Part shown: piece after piece, positions 31,701 to 37,475 of the stretch | How positions within the stretch are numbered: position 1 is the stretch's first letter | Layout: every line of letters starts with the position of its first letter | Source: Mytilus galloprovincialis | Taxonomy: Eukaryota > Mollusca > Bivalvia > Mytilida > Mytilidae | Direction of reading: 5' to 3' | Length of the DNA: 64,000 nucleotides | Assembly: GCF_965363235.1 (NCBI RefSeq) | Contig: NC_134846.1 | Location: 93,614,571 to 93,678,570 of the forward strand | The notes under the pieces: generated by a model | What the model saw: only the letters and a program-made list of their open reading frames with translations | Database searches by the model: none | What the model was told of the DNA's origin: nothing | Position numbers and translations under genes: made by a program

Positions 31701-34564
31701 ATGCATGTTTCTTTTGAAGGCAGATCTTGAGCTTAAATGAACGGTGACCCCATATTATAATTTTATTTTTCTATTAGGTATAGGATAAAGTTTATTTATA
31801 AAAAAATTAGCAAACTCCTATATTAGAAAAAAAATTGATTTATACCCGCGAGCCCCCTTAATTCCTAATGTTGGCACCATAAACCCCAAAATGAATCCAA
31901 ATCTTCTACTTGTGATATTAGACATTAATACAATTTCAGAGCAATTAAAAAACACAAGTTATTATCCTGAAAGTAGAAAAATGCATAATTTGGGCCCCTT
32001 TTGGGCCCCTAATTTCGAAACGGTTGGGACAATCATCCCCAAAATCAATCTTTGTGGTATTGAACCTTCTTATAAAATTTCAAAGAGATCCATTCATGTA
32101 AACTAAAGTTAATGTCTGGAAATCAATGTGACTTAGGACGATGACGACATCATACCATTTTACGATCCCAAACGTTTGTTTGCGGGCGTATAAAAACTTA
32201 ACATTGTCCAATGAACCATGGAAATGAGGTCAAGGTCAAATGAAACTTCCAAATGGACATGTACACCTTTAAATTATTCCATACACCAAATAGAGTGGCT
32301 CTAATGTTTGTAGTACATGTATGTGAGAAAATCACAAACAAACAAAACATTGTCCTATGAATCATGAAATGTTAGATGAAACCTGCCTTAGCTTGTACTA
32401 ATTAAAGTATAGACCACATAACTTCAAACTTGATCACTGATTTATTCAATGAGGTCAAGGTCATGTGGACCCTACCAGATGGATATATATGTAAATCTTG
32501 CAAGGAAATCATTCATCAAATATATTTATTCTATTACTCATAATAAGTATTTCCCTTAACAAATTTTTTTTTTTTTTCAAGCAGTCACTGACCCATGAAT
32601 GTGAGGTCAAGAACAATGGAAACATGAAAGACTGAATCTTTGTAACATGAGGTCTCTGTATATAAATTATGAATCATCAGATGCTGGATTGCATGGTTTA
32701 AGCTAGGATTTTGAAGGCTTTAGTCACTTTTGCGTGAGGTATTGCATGTAAAAACCAACATTAAGAAAAAAAACTGAAATATACAACTACAACAAAGAAA
32801 GTTATTATGAAGGTTTTCTGTGAATGAAGCAAACAATAAATGTACTAACGTGTTCCTGAAGACGGAGTTCTCTACAGGATAAGTATCTATCTGTGAAGTG
32901 ACTAGACTGTCCCATCTGAAATATAGTCAAATTATGATGAGGTATGTTAGCAGAAAAGACGCACAAAGAAGCTAGACAGCTGTATACATTGTAGTAATAA
33001 ACACTACAAAAATCGTTAAAAAAGAAGCTAGACAGCTATATACACTACAAATATCTTTGAACTCTGACTTCTCTTAAACTGAGTTTAATGTGCGTATTGT
33101 TGTGGGTTTGTTTTTTCTACATTGACTAGAGTTAGACATGATAGAGGGAGGGTTGAGATCTAAAAAAATGTTTAACCCTGCGCAATTTTGGGCCTGTCTC
33201 AAGTCAGGAGCCTCTGGCCTTTGTTAGTCTTGTATGATTTTTAATTTTAGTTTCTTGTGTATAATTCGGAGTTTAGTATGACGTCCATTATCACTGAACT
33301 AGTATACATATTTGTTCAGCATGTTTAGCAGTCAAGGGTCTAACTTAAATAAGTTATCAGGGGAAAATAACATGCATGTGTTATTACAGAAACTTTCATG
33401 AGTTGTCTACTCTTTTTTCCTTAATCTGTAATAACATATGTTTGTTATCAGTTAAATATATTTTATCTTTAAAGGGCACTTGGAAATTCTTAAAACTTTG
33501 CGCAGTAGCTTAATATATTACCTTGATAACTAATTTTCTAATTCCATTAATACAATTTTGATCAACCATGGTAAATCAATGAGACAAGGCATTTAAGGGC
33601 AAACTAAGTTGTAATAACCAGGCTTAGTTATTACAAGCATGTAACTAACTATATGAGAGTAAATGAGACACTTGGAATCTTGTGCAGTACCTCATTACAA
33701 GCTCTGATCATCATTTCTTGCAATGAATTGAAATAAATTGTTATGCATGTCAGGGCAAAGCCTCTATAAAGAGATATAGAGAAGCTGTAATAACACCCTT
33801 TGGTTATTGCAGGAATATATTTCCTGTAATGAGTCATTGACATAGGTGTACTATATATATAGATGCATGATTGGTAAACTATGAGCTGGTATATCTTTGC
33901 AAAGATTAGTATATATACATAAAGAAAATTATAATATCAATAGAACTTGAGAAAAATTTAACAAAACAAAGGTTGTTGATTTTCCCTTTGAAACATGTAA
34001 CATACATATGTTATCACCATGATCACAGTTTTTTGATAATTTAGAGCACAATAACAACATGTATGCAATTTTCTCTAATAACTTATTTAAGTTAGACCTT
34101 TGACTGTTTAGGGGCCAGCTGAAGTACGCCTCTGGGTGTGGGAGTTTCTCGATACATTGAAGACCCATTGGTGGCCTTCTGCTGTTGTCTGTTCTATGGT
34201 TGGGATGTTGTCGCTTTGAAACATTTCCCATTTCCATTCTCAATTTTATTGTTCCAGATATTAGGACACCTCCACAGCCTAAAGTCATGAATGTAAATTT
34301 ATAACAGATGAAGTAATACTTTTAAACAATAATTGGTTGAGATTTCTAGATGATATTAAGACTCCTGCTGGACCAAATGTATTAAACTAATTAAGATTAA
34401 GTAATACTTAACAATAATTGGTTGAGATTTCTAGATGTTAAGACTCCTGCTGGACCAAACGTATAGCTACTAAACTTTCCTCTATTTCTATTTCTCTTTA
34501 CAAATGATGATTTATGTAACAAGCTGATTATTTTCTCCATCTGTGCCAAGCTAGCTTTTGCCAT
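1675..34564 (-). CDS. POLG2: DNA polymerase gamma accessory subunit, mitochondrial (whole gene, 10 exons)
   Basis: POLG2 is the processivity subunit of the mitochondrial replicative polymerase; it binds the catalytic subunit and strengthens DNA binding. It has a class II aminoacyl-tRNA-synthetase-like fold with an anticodon-binding-like C-terminal domain and no synthetase activity. The ten minus-strand exons listed separately join in frame at every junction to give 377 residues. Landmarks along the chain match the family: FGPAGV (residues ~36-41), LPDILQLVNYTLPF (~90-103), WIQQRLLWWRK (153-163), QFPWGQ (~191-196), LHPKIAPYKLSIV (272-284), GTIELRNKDTTLK (347-359), and a short tail EKIHLTQLKEIILKNIDF. 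All introns have GT/AG ends. The human protein is 485 residues; the difference is a shorter N-terminus and a missing ~39-residue dimerisation segment. The ATG at 34564-34562 is the first in the first recognisable exon, but that exon starts with a good 3' splice site, so an upstream exon, possibly encoding the mitochondrial presequence, probably exists and was not found. Confidence 0.93.
1732..2730. other. POLG2 intron 9, 3' part
   Basis: AT-rich intron sequence. A minus-strand open frame at 2156-1869 has no recognisable domain and is probably chance. A short run of CATGCCTGATGACGTCACAT-like direct repeats (three, about 33 bp apart) lies at 2600-2690. Confidence 0.6.
2731..3796 (-). mobile_element. 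Internally deleted hAT-family DNA transposon
   Basis: The ends are perfect inverted repeats: CAGTGGCGGATCCAG at 2731-2745 and CTGGATCCGCCACTG at 3782-3796. Flanking 8-mers (GTCGTCTA and GTCTATAA) agree only partly as a target duplication. Between the ends a minus-strand frame encodes a fragment of the hAT transposase C-terminal dimerisation region. The element lies in POLG2 intron 9 and reads on the same strand as the gene. Confidence 0.85.
3040..3381 (-). pseudogene. hAT transposase C-terminal dimerisation domain, remnant
   Basis: An open frame of 113 codons. The recognisable part is ILKIIAAMGVTSCECERSNS followed by ELSLLKTYLRTTLGQ and LNGLALMHVHYS. This is the typical hAT C-terminal pattern (V.SCECERSFS.L..IK..LR..M...RL..LA.L.I.), as in ZMYM-like and KIAA-type hAT proteins. 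The first 25 or so residues look like read-through of non-coding DNA. The zinc finger and the rest of the catalytic domain are missing, so the product cannot be an active transposase. Confidence 0.85.
3836..4917. mobile_element. TTAA-ended inverted-repeat element with nested retroposon
   Basis: The right end reads ACTGTATCGTATGTGCCCTTAA (4896-4917) and the left part matches the element at 30907-31297, which has both ends: AGGGCATACGATACAGTT and AACTGTATCGTATGCCCTTAA. The interior ATGTAATAAAAAATATACC and CTTCATGTGCTA are shared between the copies. The left end of this copy is eroded (ACAATACAGTTTTGATCCCA). It is interrupted by the retroposon at 4158-4585. The coding-like frame at 4461-4685 spans this junction and is not a gene. 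Confidence 0.65.
4145..4598 (-). mobile_element. Retroposon (SINE- or LINE-tail-like) with 13 bp target duplications
   Basis: The 428 bp insert is bounded by direct copies of AACTCATATTTAT at 4145-4157 and 4586-4598. Read on the minus strand it ends in a short ATCAATCAATC tail after GGACGTTAAGCAACCAAC, as expected for a non-LTR retroposon 3' end. No reading frame is conserved. The clean target duplications show insertion into the older TTAA element. Confidence 0.8.
5040..5136 (-). CDS. POLG2: POLG2 exon 9
   Basis: The 3' splice site TTTTTTATTAG (minus) starts the exon and the 5' splice site AAAG|GTAAAC ends it. It encodes 32 whole codons, NDMMGLPYTAILSEG then TLDSGTIELRNKDTTLK, matching the family segment YDEMSILFTVLV...LIHLRSRDTTMK. 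This is part of the anticodon-binding-like C-terminal domain. The leading base completes the Arg codon begun in exon 8. Confidence 0.95.
5137..9245. other. POLG2 intron 8 with assorted repeats
   Basis: Contents seen: an AGTA/AAGT-rich tail with TTTTATTTATAGTCGGGCATGG (about 5468-5535), probably the end of a retroposon; a TTAAGGGCATACGATACAG end at 5668 that belongs to the TTAA-ended family, whose partner end is not obvious; a mytilid dispersed repeat on the minus strand at 7172-7400 and a short piece at 8205-8290; a stray ACTGTATCGTATTCCCTTAA end at 8633-8652; and the 284 bp element at 8722-9005. The segment 8430-8600 repeats CGCGAAA-containing phrases. No coding exon was seen. Confidence 0.6.
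8722..9005. mobile_element. 284 bp inverted-repeat element (MITE-like)
   Basis: It starts GGGAGCTACCATTTGATTTT and ends with its reverse complement, AAAATCAAATGGTAGCTCCC; the similarity extends about 45 bp inward (TATGGGGG..CTAGGATGAAA). Flanking 8-mers AAAGCAAA (8714-8721) and TAAGCAAA (9006-9013) agree at 7 of 8 bases, suggesting an 8 bp target duplication. The interior is six or seven degenerate units of poly(A) followed by GGCAGGACA-like words. Confidence 0.8.
9246..9421 (-). CDS. POLG2: POLG2 exon 8
   Basis: The 3' splice site TTCTTCTCTCAG precedes the exon and the 5' splice site ATAAG|GTATGT ends it. It encodes KLNLHPKIAPYKLSIV, then SRSNEIQEVASYLNKDLRNA and GIDVFHAKDSLSVEDQFI plus two bases of Arg. 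It corresponds to the start of the anticodon-binding-like domain (family KLHPCLAPIKVAL...[20 protein letters not shown]). Confidence 0.97.
10419..10806 (+). mobile_element. Dispersed element with GTCAAATCGGCACCT repeats, copy A
   Basis: It opens with several GTCAA(A/G)TCGGCACCTGGTTAAAT-like words and continues through CAATTCGGCTTCCAATAATA, ACTATGAGTCCCTTTCAATA and AACAGCATTAAACAAACAAT to ATGCATAAAAAATA-like sequence. The same order of landmarks occurs in reverse complement at 57285-58035; the GGCACCT words also occur at 54243-54345. No coding capacity is visible. Confidence 0.7.
10817..10872. repeat. Near-perfect hairpin with a third arm
   Basis: TTTTTCTGGGACGCCTTCCTA and TAGGAAGGCGTCCCAGAAAAA flank a 9 base loop (AGACGTTCG). 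A third, diverged arm (ATAGGAAGGTGTCCCAGAAT) follows at about 10892-10911. Short outer words AAGGCTAT and ATAGCCTT extend the symmetry. Confidence 0.85.
11110..11235. repeat. Imperfect inverted repeat with inner palindrome
   Basis: GTGTAAAAGCGTTGACCG on the left pairs with CGGTCAACGCTTTTGCA on the right, around an inner palindrome GAAGCGCATAAGCGCTTC. It is MITE-like. No clear target duplication was found. Confidence 0.7.
12185..12912. mobile_element. Inverted-repeat element with GTTCGCGCCC-type ends
   Basis: The left arm (about 12195-12280) contains TTTGCGCCC, TTCGCACC, GTTCACACCC and TTCGCGCCCAATT. The right arm (about 12838-12912) contains the complementary words GGGTGTGAAAGTG, GGGGGCGAACATG, GTGCAAACGTG and TGGGCGCGAACGGA. 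The interior holds three or more degenerate copies of ACCAAAACATGATTAAGA..TTATTCAAC about 115 bp apart. The ends are not sharp enough to define a target duplication. Confidence 0.65.
13480..13617 (-). CDS. POLG2: POLG2 exon 7
   Basis: The 3' splice site TTTTCTTTCAG and 5' splice site CTGAG|GTATAG bound 46 whole codons. The product CANGNKSYTPHLIECSTVLE followed by HCLMACLCDAY and a Thr/Ser-rich stretch matches the family segment [28 protein letters not shown]. Phase 0 at both ends agrees with exons 6 and 8. Confidence 0.93.
13855..14075 (-). repeat. Mytilid dispersed repeat
   Basis: Contains GATGTGGTATGATTACCAAT, GAGACAACTCTC, AATGGCCTTC-like and CAGGCTCCTGACTTA segments shared with the long copy at 1090-1462, in reverse orientation. 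It sits just outside the 9.2 kb TA-flanked element. Confidence 0.8.
14830..22640 (+). repeat. 431 bp satellite array, ~16-17 units with higher-order pattern
   Basis: Units repeat every ~431 bp (for example the word ATTTGCATTTTAGGCAACGCG at about 16777, 17208, 17638, 18069, 18500, 18930). Most units look more than 95% identical by eye. Variant positions (CATATCACGG/CATATGACGG, AATAACTGC/AATAATTGC, CATTTTTGATAAAAAGAAG/AATAAT) recur every three units (1292 bp), and a longer pattern returns when the AAGAAGAATAGTTTTGG unit at 16180 reappears at 19200. The first unit is more diverged and is split by the element at 15084-15935. Each unit contains a 68-72 codon open frame, which I do not regard as a gene. 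Confidence 0.95.
15084..15935. mobile_element. 852 bp inverted-repeat element nested in the satellite
   Basis: The ends are GGTCTCACTAATTAGCGACA at the left and the complementary TGTCGCTAATTAGTGAGACC at the right. Both are followed inward by repeats of GCGACAACAAG (right: CTTGTTGTCGC). Direct copies of AAAATTTA lie at 15076-15083 and 15936-15943. Sister satellite units read ACAAAAATTTAGTATC without the insert, so the 8 bp target duplication and the empty site are directly seen. The interior has no coding frame. Confidence 0.93.
22735..22842. repeat. 54 bp tandem duplication at the satellite edge
   Basis: Two copies of a segment containing AACCTATTCGAAACTATAAA, AAGTTCAAAAATCCAATGGC and GGTCA. 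This is the last, diverged piece of the 431 bp unit, repeated twice before unique AT-rich DNA. Confidence 0.85.
23334..23811. other. POLG2 intron 6, 5' part
   Basis: Low-complexity AT-rich sequence with loosely repeated phrases (TTTACAACAATGTAATTATACA and GTATCTATAGTTTCCTGTT, two to four times each). No gene was seen. Confidence 0.6.
23812..23988 (-). CDS. POLG2: POLG2 exon 6
   Basis: The 3' splice site TTTTTAG and 5' splice site TTACAA|GTAAGA bound 59 whole codons. The key segment RAFIQCQFPWGQDNVEEII aligns with family NKLYYNFPWGKELIETL; FPWG is characteristic of POLG2. I chose the donor after LQ rather than an upstream AAA|GTAAAA because it gives the family's spacing to exon 7. Confidence 0.93.
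23989..24688. other. POLG2 intron 5
   Basis: About 700 bp of AT-rich intron sequence with no element or exon that I recognise. Confidence 0.6.
24689..24794 (-). CDS. POLG2: POLG2 exon 5, partly inside a minisatellite
   Basis: The 3' splice site TTTTATTGTAG and 5' splice site GAAAG|GTAAAT bound one base plus 35 codons: SSVQTSIVLQYFCSPSSALQ then SFDQWIQQRLLWWRK. The leading base completes Asp from exon 4. The protein matches family TEASLVWFTPPRTSNQW...HRLQWWRK with identical spacing from the first Leu to WWRK. The last 33 bases are unique; the first ~70 bases, with the splice site, form the terminal unit of the array at 24722-26735. A shorter exon starting at the CAG before TGG (24721) is possible but would break the phase with exon 4. 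Confidence 0.85.
24722..26735 (-). repeat. POLG2 exon-derived minisatellite, ~22 units of ~88 bp
   Basis: I count 22 occurrences of the TCTGAACTGAGG word or a variant, spaced 88 bp, or 101 bp where CAGTTGTCTGAA is inserted. Read on the minus strand each unit has GATTAGTCTATTTTATTGTAG (intron and AG acceptor), then coding sequence for SSVQTSIVLQYFCSPSS and LQSFD. It lacks the unique end with WWRK and the 5' splice site. Only the unit at the low-coordinate edge is joined to those. The array therefore fills the downstream end of POLG2 intron 4 with acceptor-bearing partial exons. Confidence 0.93.
26736..27477. other. POLG2 intron 4, 5' part
   Basis: AT-rich intron DNA. A short mytilid repeat piece (GATATAGGAAGATCTGGTGG to GACAACTCTCCATCCAAAT) lies at 27308-27362. 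The minus-strand open frame at 27356-27099 overlaps that repeat and shows no domain. Confidence 0.6.
27478..27604 (-). CDS. POLG2: POLG2 exon 4
   Basis: The 3' splice site TATTCAACAG and 5' splice site TTGA|GTAAGT bound 127 bases. The product reads (G)TLKHLPDILQLVNYTLPF then AIVQRGQTFPESLATQYEDT and FLF. It matches family [28 protein letters not shown]. The first two bases complete the Gly codon begun in exon 3, and the last two pair with the first base of exon 5. Confidence 0.95.
27605..28780. other. POLG2 intron 3
   Basis: Holds a ~30 bp tandem repeat (TGTTGAGGACAATATTTCACTGTTAATTTC, about 27760-28030, six or seven diverged units). At about 28435-28575 there is a dispersed repeat with GGGCCAGCTGAAGACC and TTGAAGACCCATTAGTGGC; a second copy lies at 34110-34260. 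No exon was seen. Confidence 0.7.
28781..28818 (-). CDS. POLG2: POLG2 exon 3 (38 base microexon)
   Basis: The 3' splice site TTTTATTACAG and 5' splice site CTCAAG|GTACAT bound 38 bases encoding DEPKQLRSNLSQ between split codons (Thr from exon 2, Gly into exon 4). It matches family SGKLRENLLHG. The exon is small, but its phases fit both neighbours exactly. Confidence 0.87.
28858..29335. repeat. 11 bp minisatellite, ~43 units
   Basis: Tandem copies of AAAGTCAGGTA, with AAAGTCAGATA, AAAGTCAAGTA and rare other variants. GGTA and GATA types alternate in a partly regular pattern, pointing to longer amplification units. It lies in POLG2 intron 2, 40 bp upstream of the 38 base exon 3. Confidence 0.97.
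30903..31299. mobile_element. TTAA-ended inverted-repeat element, intact copy
   Basis: The left end AGGGCATACGATACAGTTTT (30911-) and right end AACTGTATCGTATGCCCTTAA (to about 31297) are inverted copies over ~18 bp. The interior shares ATGTAATAAAAAATATACCT and CATTACCTCCCCTGTAACTG with the copy at 3836-4917. The right end carries TTAA outside the repeat; the left has CTTA, so a TTAA target site is plausible but not shown. Confidence 0.7.
32195..32665 (-). repeat. GACCTCATTTTCATGG-family repeat, reverse copies
   Basis: Contains CATGGAAATGAGGTCAAGGTC, CAATGAGGTCAAGGTCATGT and TGAATGTGAGGTCAAGAACA about 200 bp apart. These are diverged units of the family at 1-1078, in reverse orientation. Confidence 0.75.
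32850..32915 (-). CDS. POLG2: POLG2 exon 2
   Basis: The 3' splice site CTATATTTCAG and 5' splice site GAACAC|GTTAGT bound 66 bases. The product WDSLVTSQIDTYPVENSVFRN matches family WWTSVVVFREQVFPVD. The first base completes Leu from exon 1 and the last two bases begin the Thr codon finished by exon 3. In vertebrates about 39 more residues follow here. Confidence 0.92.
33324..34111. mobile_element. CAGTCA-ended element, copy 1 (778 bp)
   Basis: The left end is CAGTCAAGGGTCTAACTTAA (33329-) and the right end TTAAGTTAGACCTTTGACTG (to 34106), inverted with one mismatch. Both are flanked by TTTAG (33324-33328 and 34107-34111), a 5 bp target duplication. Just inside each end is a palindrome of type ACTTAAATAAGT. 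The element interrupts a GGCCAGCTGAAG-type dispersed repeat, whose halves continue on either side. The interior has no conserved coding frame. Confidence 0.85.
34326..34380 (-). repeat. Tandem duplicate of the 3' end of POLG2 exon 1
   Basis: The minus strand encodes TFGPAGVL, then I-S-SRNLNQLL. This is the same as the end of exon 1 (34472-34413) except for an in-frame three-base addition. The candidate 5' splice site is TATT|GTTTAA against TATT|GTTAAG in the real exon. It lies ~85 bp downstream of the original within intron 1. Confidence 0.85.
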
Positions 34565-34574
34565 TGTTAATACT
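34413..34574 (-). CDS. POLG2: POLG2 exon 1 of the recognisable coding sequence
   Basis: The first ATG (34564-34562) opens MAKASLAQMEKIISLLHKSS, followed by FVKRNRNRGKFSSYTFGPAG and VLTSRNLNQL plus two bases. MEKIISLLHKSSFV and FGPAGV..RNL match family LLEICQRRHFL and FGPLGVELRKNL. A strong 3' splice site (TTATTTCTTTTCAG at 34588-34575) precedes VLTM in the same open frame, so an upstream exon supplying the 5' UTR or presequence is expected. A classical mitochondrial presequence is not visible here. Confidence 0.88.
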
Positions 34575-34991
34575 CTGAAAAGAAATAATGAAATTCTATT
34601 CTAAGGGCAATCCACTTTCTCCTGAAAAATTTGTCCTTTGTATTTGCAGTTGCATACCAAAATTTTTTGAACTACCATTTGTGATTTTCCATAAAATAAA
34701 CAAATTACAAACATTATTGTGTAGACTTAAGCATTAAAAATCACTATACCGAGACAACTGGATCAAATTATCTCTGTGGAAATTAGCTGTGCCACTAGTT
34801 GCTATTATATAATACAACTGTATAAAGATATAAGAAAATGAGGTATGAGAGCCAATGAAACAACTCTCCATTCAAGTTATAATTTATAGAAGTAAACAAT
34901 TATAGGTTCAAACCAACAGCAAGCTATAAAAGGCCCCCAAAATTACCAGTGTAAAACCATTCAAATAGGAAAACCAATGTTCTAATCTATA

Positions 34992-35990
34992 TAAACAAGA
35001 GTGCACACACTGAAATGTCTCTTTATTAATCATTGATAATATGTTAATAGTTGTAAATATAAAGCTTTATTACAACTGTCACATAAACTTAACATTAACC
35101 AAGAAAATTAAACATTGACCAATGAATCATAACAATGAGGTCAAGGTCAGTTGAACCATGCCAGTGAGGCATGTACAGCTAACAATTCTTCCATACAACA
35201 AATATAGTTGACCTATTGCATATAGTATTAGGAAAAAAGACCAAAACTCATAAACTTAACTTTGACCAATGAACCATGAAAATGAGGTCAAGGTCAGATG
35301 ACACCTGCCAGCTAGACATGTACAAGTAGACCTTAATATCATTCCATACACCAAATACAGTAGACCTATTGCATACAATATGAGAAAAACAGACTAAAAA
35401 ACAAAAACTTAACTGTAACCACTGAACCATGAAAATGAGGTAAAGGTCAGATGACACCTGAAAAACACAAAAACTTAACTATAACCACTGAACTGTGAAA
35501 ATGAGGTCAAGGTCAGATGACACCTGCTAGTTCAACATGTACACCTTACAGTCTTTCCATACACCATGTACACCGAATATACTAGACATATTGCTTATAG
35601 TATCTGAGATATGGACTTGACCATCATTGTCCAAAACTTAACCTTGTTCACTGATCCATAAAATGAGGTCAAGAGAAAACTGTCAAACGGGCATGAGGAC
35701 CTTGCAAGGTATGCACATACCAAATATAGTTATCCTATTACTTACAATAAGAGAGAATTTAACATTACAAAAAATCTTAACTTTTTTTTTTCAAGTAGTC
35801 ACTGAACCATAAAAATGAGGTCAAGGACATTGGACATGTGACTGACGGAAACTTCGTAACATGAGGCATTCATATACAAAGTATGAAGCATCCAGGTCTT
35901 CCACCTTCTAAAATATAAAGCTTTTTAGAAGTAAGCTAACACCGCCGCCGCTGCCGGATCACTATCCCTATATCGAGCTTTCTGCAACAA
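34992..35990 (-). repeat. Dispersed element of ~147 bp units, reverse copy
   Basis: It begins with ACAAGAGTGCACACACTGAA, the reverse complement of the end at ~1078. It continues with five or more units of AATGAGGTCAAGGTCAGATG, AACATGTACACCTTAC and CATACACCAAATATA, and ends near GATCACTATCCCTATATCGAG and TTGCAGGCTTGACAAAAA. It lies just upstream of POLG2. Confidence 0.85.
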
Positions 35991-35999
35991 AAGTTGCAG

Positions 36000-36395
36000 G
36001 CTTGACAAAAATAATTCCCCCACTGGCGACCATTTTGGATAATGGATCGGCTAAAAAGTAACAACATTTGGTCAGCACCTCATAAGGAACATTCATGCCA
36101 TGTTTGGTTTCATTCCATTCAGTGGTTCTCAAAAAGAAGTCATTTGTATGGATTTCCTATAGGGTCCTATGTTAAACTAAGTCCCCCACTGGCAGCCATC
36201 TTGGATGATGGATCGGCTACAAAGTAACAACACTTGGTCAGCACCTCATAAGGGACATTCATGTCATGTTTGATTTCATTTCATTCAATGGTTCTGTAGA
36301 AGAAGTTCAAAATGTAAAAGTTAACAACGACGATGACGGACGCCAAGTGATGAGAAAAGCTCACTTGGCCCTATGGGCCAGGTGAGCTAAAAATG
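36000..36395 (-). repeat. GCTCACCTGGCC-type dispersed element, copy 1
   Basis: It ends with ACGGACGCCAAGTGATGAGA, AAAGCTCACTTGGCCCTATG and GGCCAGGTGAGCTAA. The same terminal words in the opposite orientation open the element at 63616. The interior contains a tandem pair of a ~140 bp unit with CCCCCACTGGC(G/A)(A/G)CCAT, GGATCGGCTA and TTTGGTCAGCACCTCATAA. Confidence 0.8.
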
Positions 36396-36534
36396 AGGTA
36401 GGAGTTAATTTTCAGAAGAAGCAAAAATAATAAACTTTTCGGTGTAAACACAACCATTTTAGGTCAAATAAAATAGTATGTGTGGTCCCAGTGTAACTGG
36501 AGAGCATGAATTTCATTATAAAATTGCTCGTCTT

Positions 36535-36610
36535 CAACGAGACTCGAACCCTTGACAAAATGCTTGACTTTAGTGTTATAAGGCAGTGCATTAACCAATA
36601 GAGCTAAAGA
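36535..36610 (-). ncRNA. tRNA-like sequence (SINE head or tRNA pseudogene)
   Basis: The minus strand reads TTAGCTCTATTGGTTAATGC (A-box-like, about 36607-36588) and, 40 bp on, GGTTCGAGTC (B-box, 36550-36541). This is the order and spacing of a tRNA D arm and T arm. The anticodon arm does not pair cleanly and acceptor-stem pairing is not evident, so a functional tRNA is unlikely. A tRNA-derived SINE is the alternative. Confidence 0.4.
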
Positions 36611-37048
36611 AGTACTTCCTTAGCTCAACCGCTAACAGCTGACTAAATATCAACCACAAATTTACTATGAGAAGTAATCCTATAACACCAGTTACAAAAA
36701 AAAGTAAGGGTAGGTAGGTTGGGATTTTTTTTTAATTCAATGTTTATTTTACATGCAGTCAATCTATATAGAGGGGTGAATGCCCTTTACCATGAGACAT
36801 CAAACGACCATTTTCGGCAACTATTAGCGTCAAATTGATTAAAATGTTACTGTGATTCGTCAGAATATCCTTATCAAGATTAGTCAGAGCTCTCAAATGA
36901 TTATGGTTAACATTGGTTTTGGAAAAAAAATAACGTGATTCATCAAAATCAATTTATCATCTAAGAAAGTGCACATTTTATCATCATGCACCAAAAAATT
37001 ACTGTTCAAGTAATTTGGCAAGAATTTTTTACCGTTATTTGTCATGAA

Positions 37049-37475
37049 GAGGGTGGTAAAGGGTTATTTTCGTGCAACGTGATCGCTGTTTTTTATTCCA
37101 CGTTCAATGTGTTTTTACTTTTTTATTTGACGTTCAGTCGTGCAAGACGGGTGCCTCGTTCAACATGTTCTGCTTATTTAATTTAACGTGCATCGTGATT
37201 TTCAGGGCTTATTTTGCGTGCTCGGTATTTTCAAATAAAATTCAAACACTTGGCAGGGATCGTCAAGAAATACTTTTTTAAAAGCCGTAAACCAATTAAA
37301 TCATAAATGTGTATACTAAATCGGGAATATCAAGTAAAACAAAGAGTTAATATATACAAAAAGACAGTGATTCAGTCAAAAAAGATTCACATAAAAGTAT
37401 TTATTTTCGTGCAACGTTCATTACAGAAATTATTTCACGTTTTTTCCGTGCAAGCACACCCCCATTACCACCCTC
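37049..37475. mobile_element. 427 bp inverted-repeat element
   Basis: GAGGGTGGTAAAGGG at the left is inverted as CCCCCATTACCACCCTC at the right (one or two differences). The interior repeats TTTTCGTGCAACGT, TTCCACGTTCAATGTG and ACGTGCATCGTGATTTTC. No gene was seen. Confidence 0.65.

Larger units (their letters stand above)
29336..32849. other. POLG2 intron 2, remainder
   Basis: AT-rich. Contents: a segment at 29990-30180 with CCTAGGCACCGAAACATGTC followed by an ATAAA-rich tail, like the end of a retroelement; the TTAA-ended element at 30905-31300; and a GACCTCA-family segment (reverse) at 32195-32660. The short open frames at 30513-30719 and 30935-30705 fall in repeated, non-coding-looking sequence. 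Confidence 0.5.
32916..34412. other. POLG2 intron 1
   Basis: Holds a mytilid repeat with CCTGTCTCAAGTCAGGAGCC (33120-33220), a GGCCAGCTGAAG dispersed repeat split by the 778 bp element at 33329-34106, and the duplicated copy of the exon 1 end at 34326-34380. Confidence 0.7.

Noticed and set aside
33929..34288. 119-codon minus-strand frame
   Set aside because: It spans the border of a CAGTCA-ended element and a dispersed GGCCAGCTGAAG repeat; no domain.
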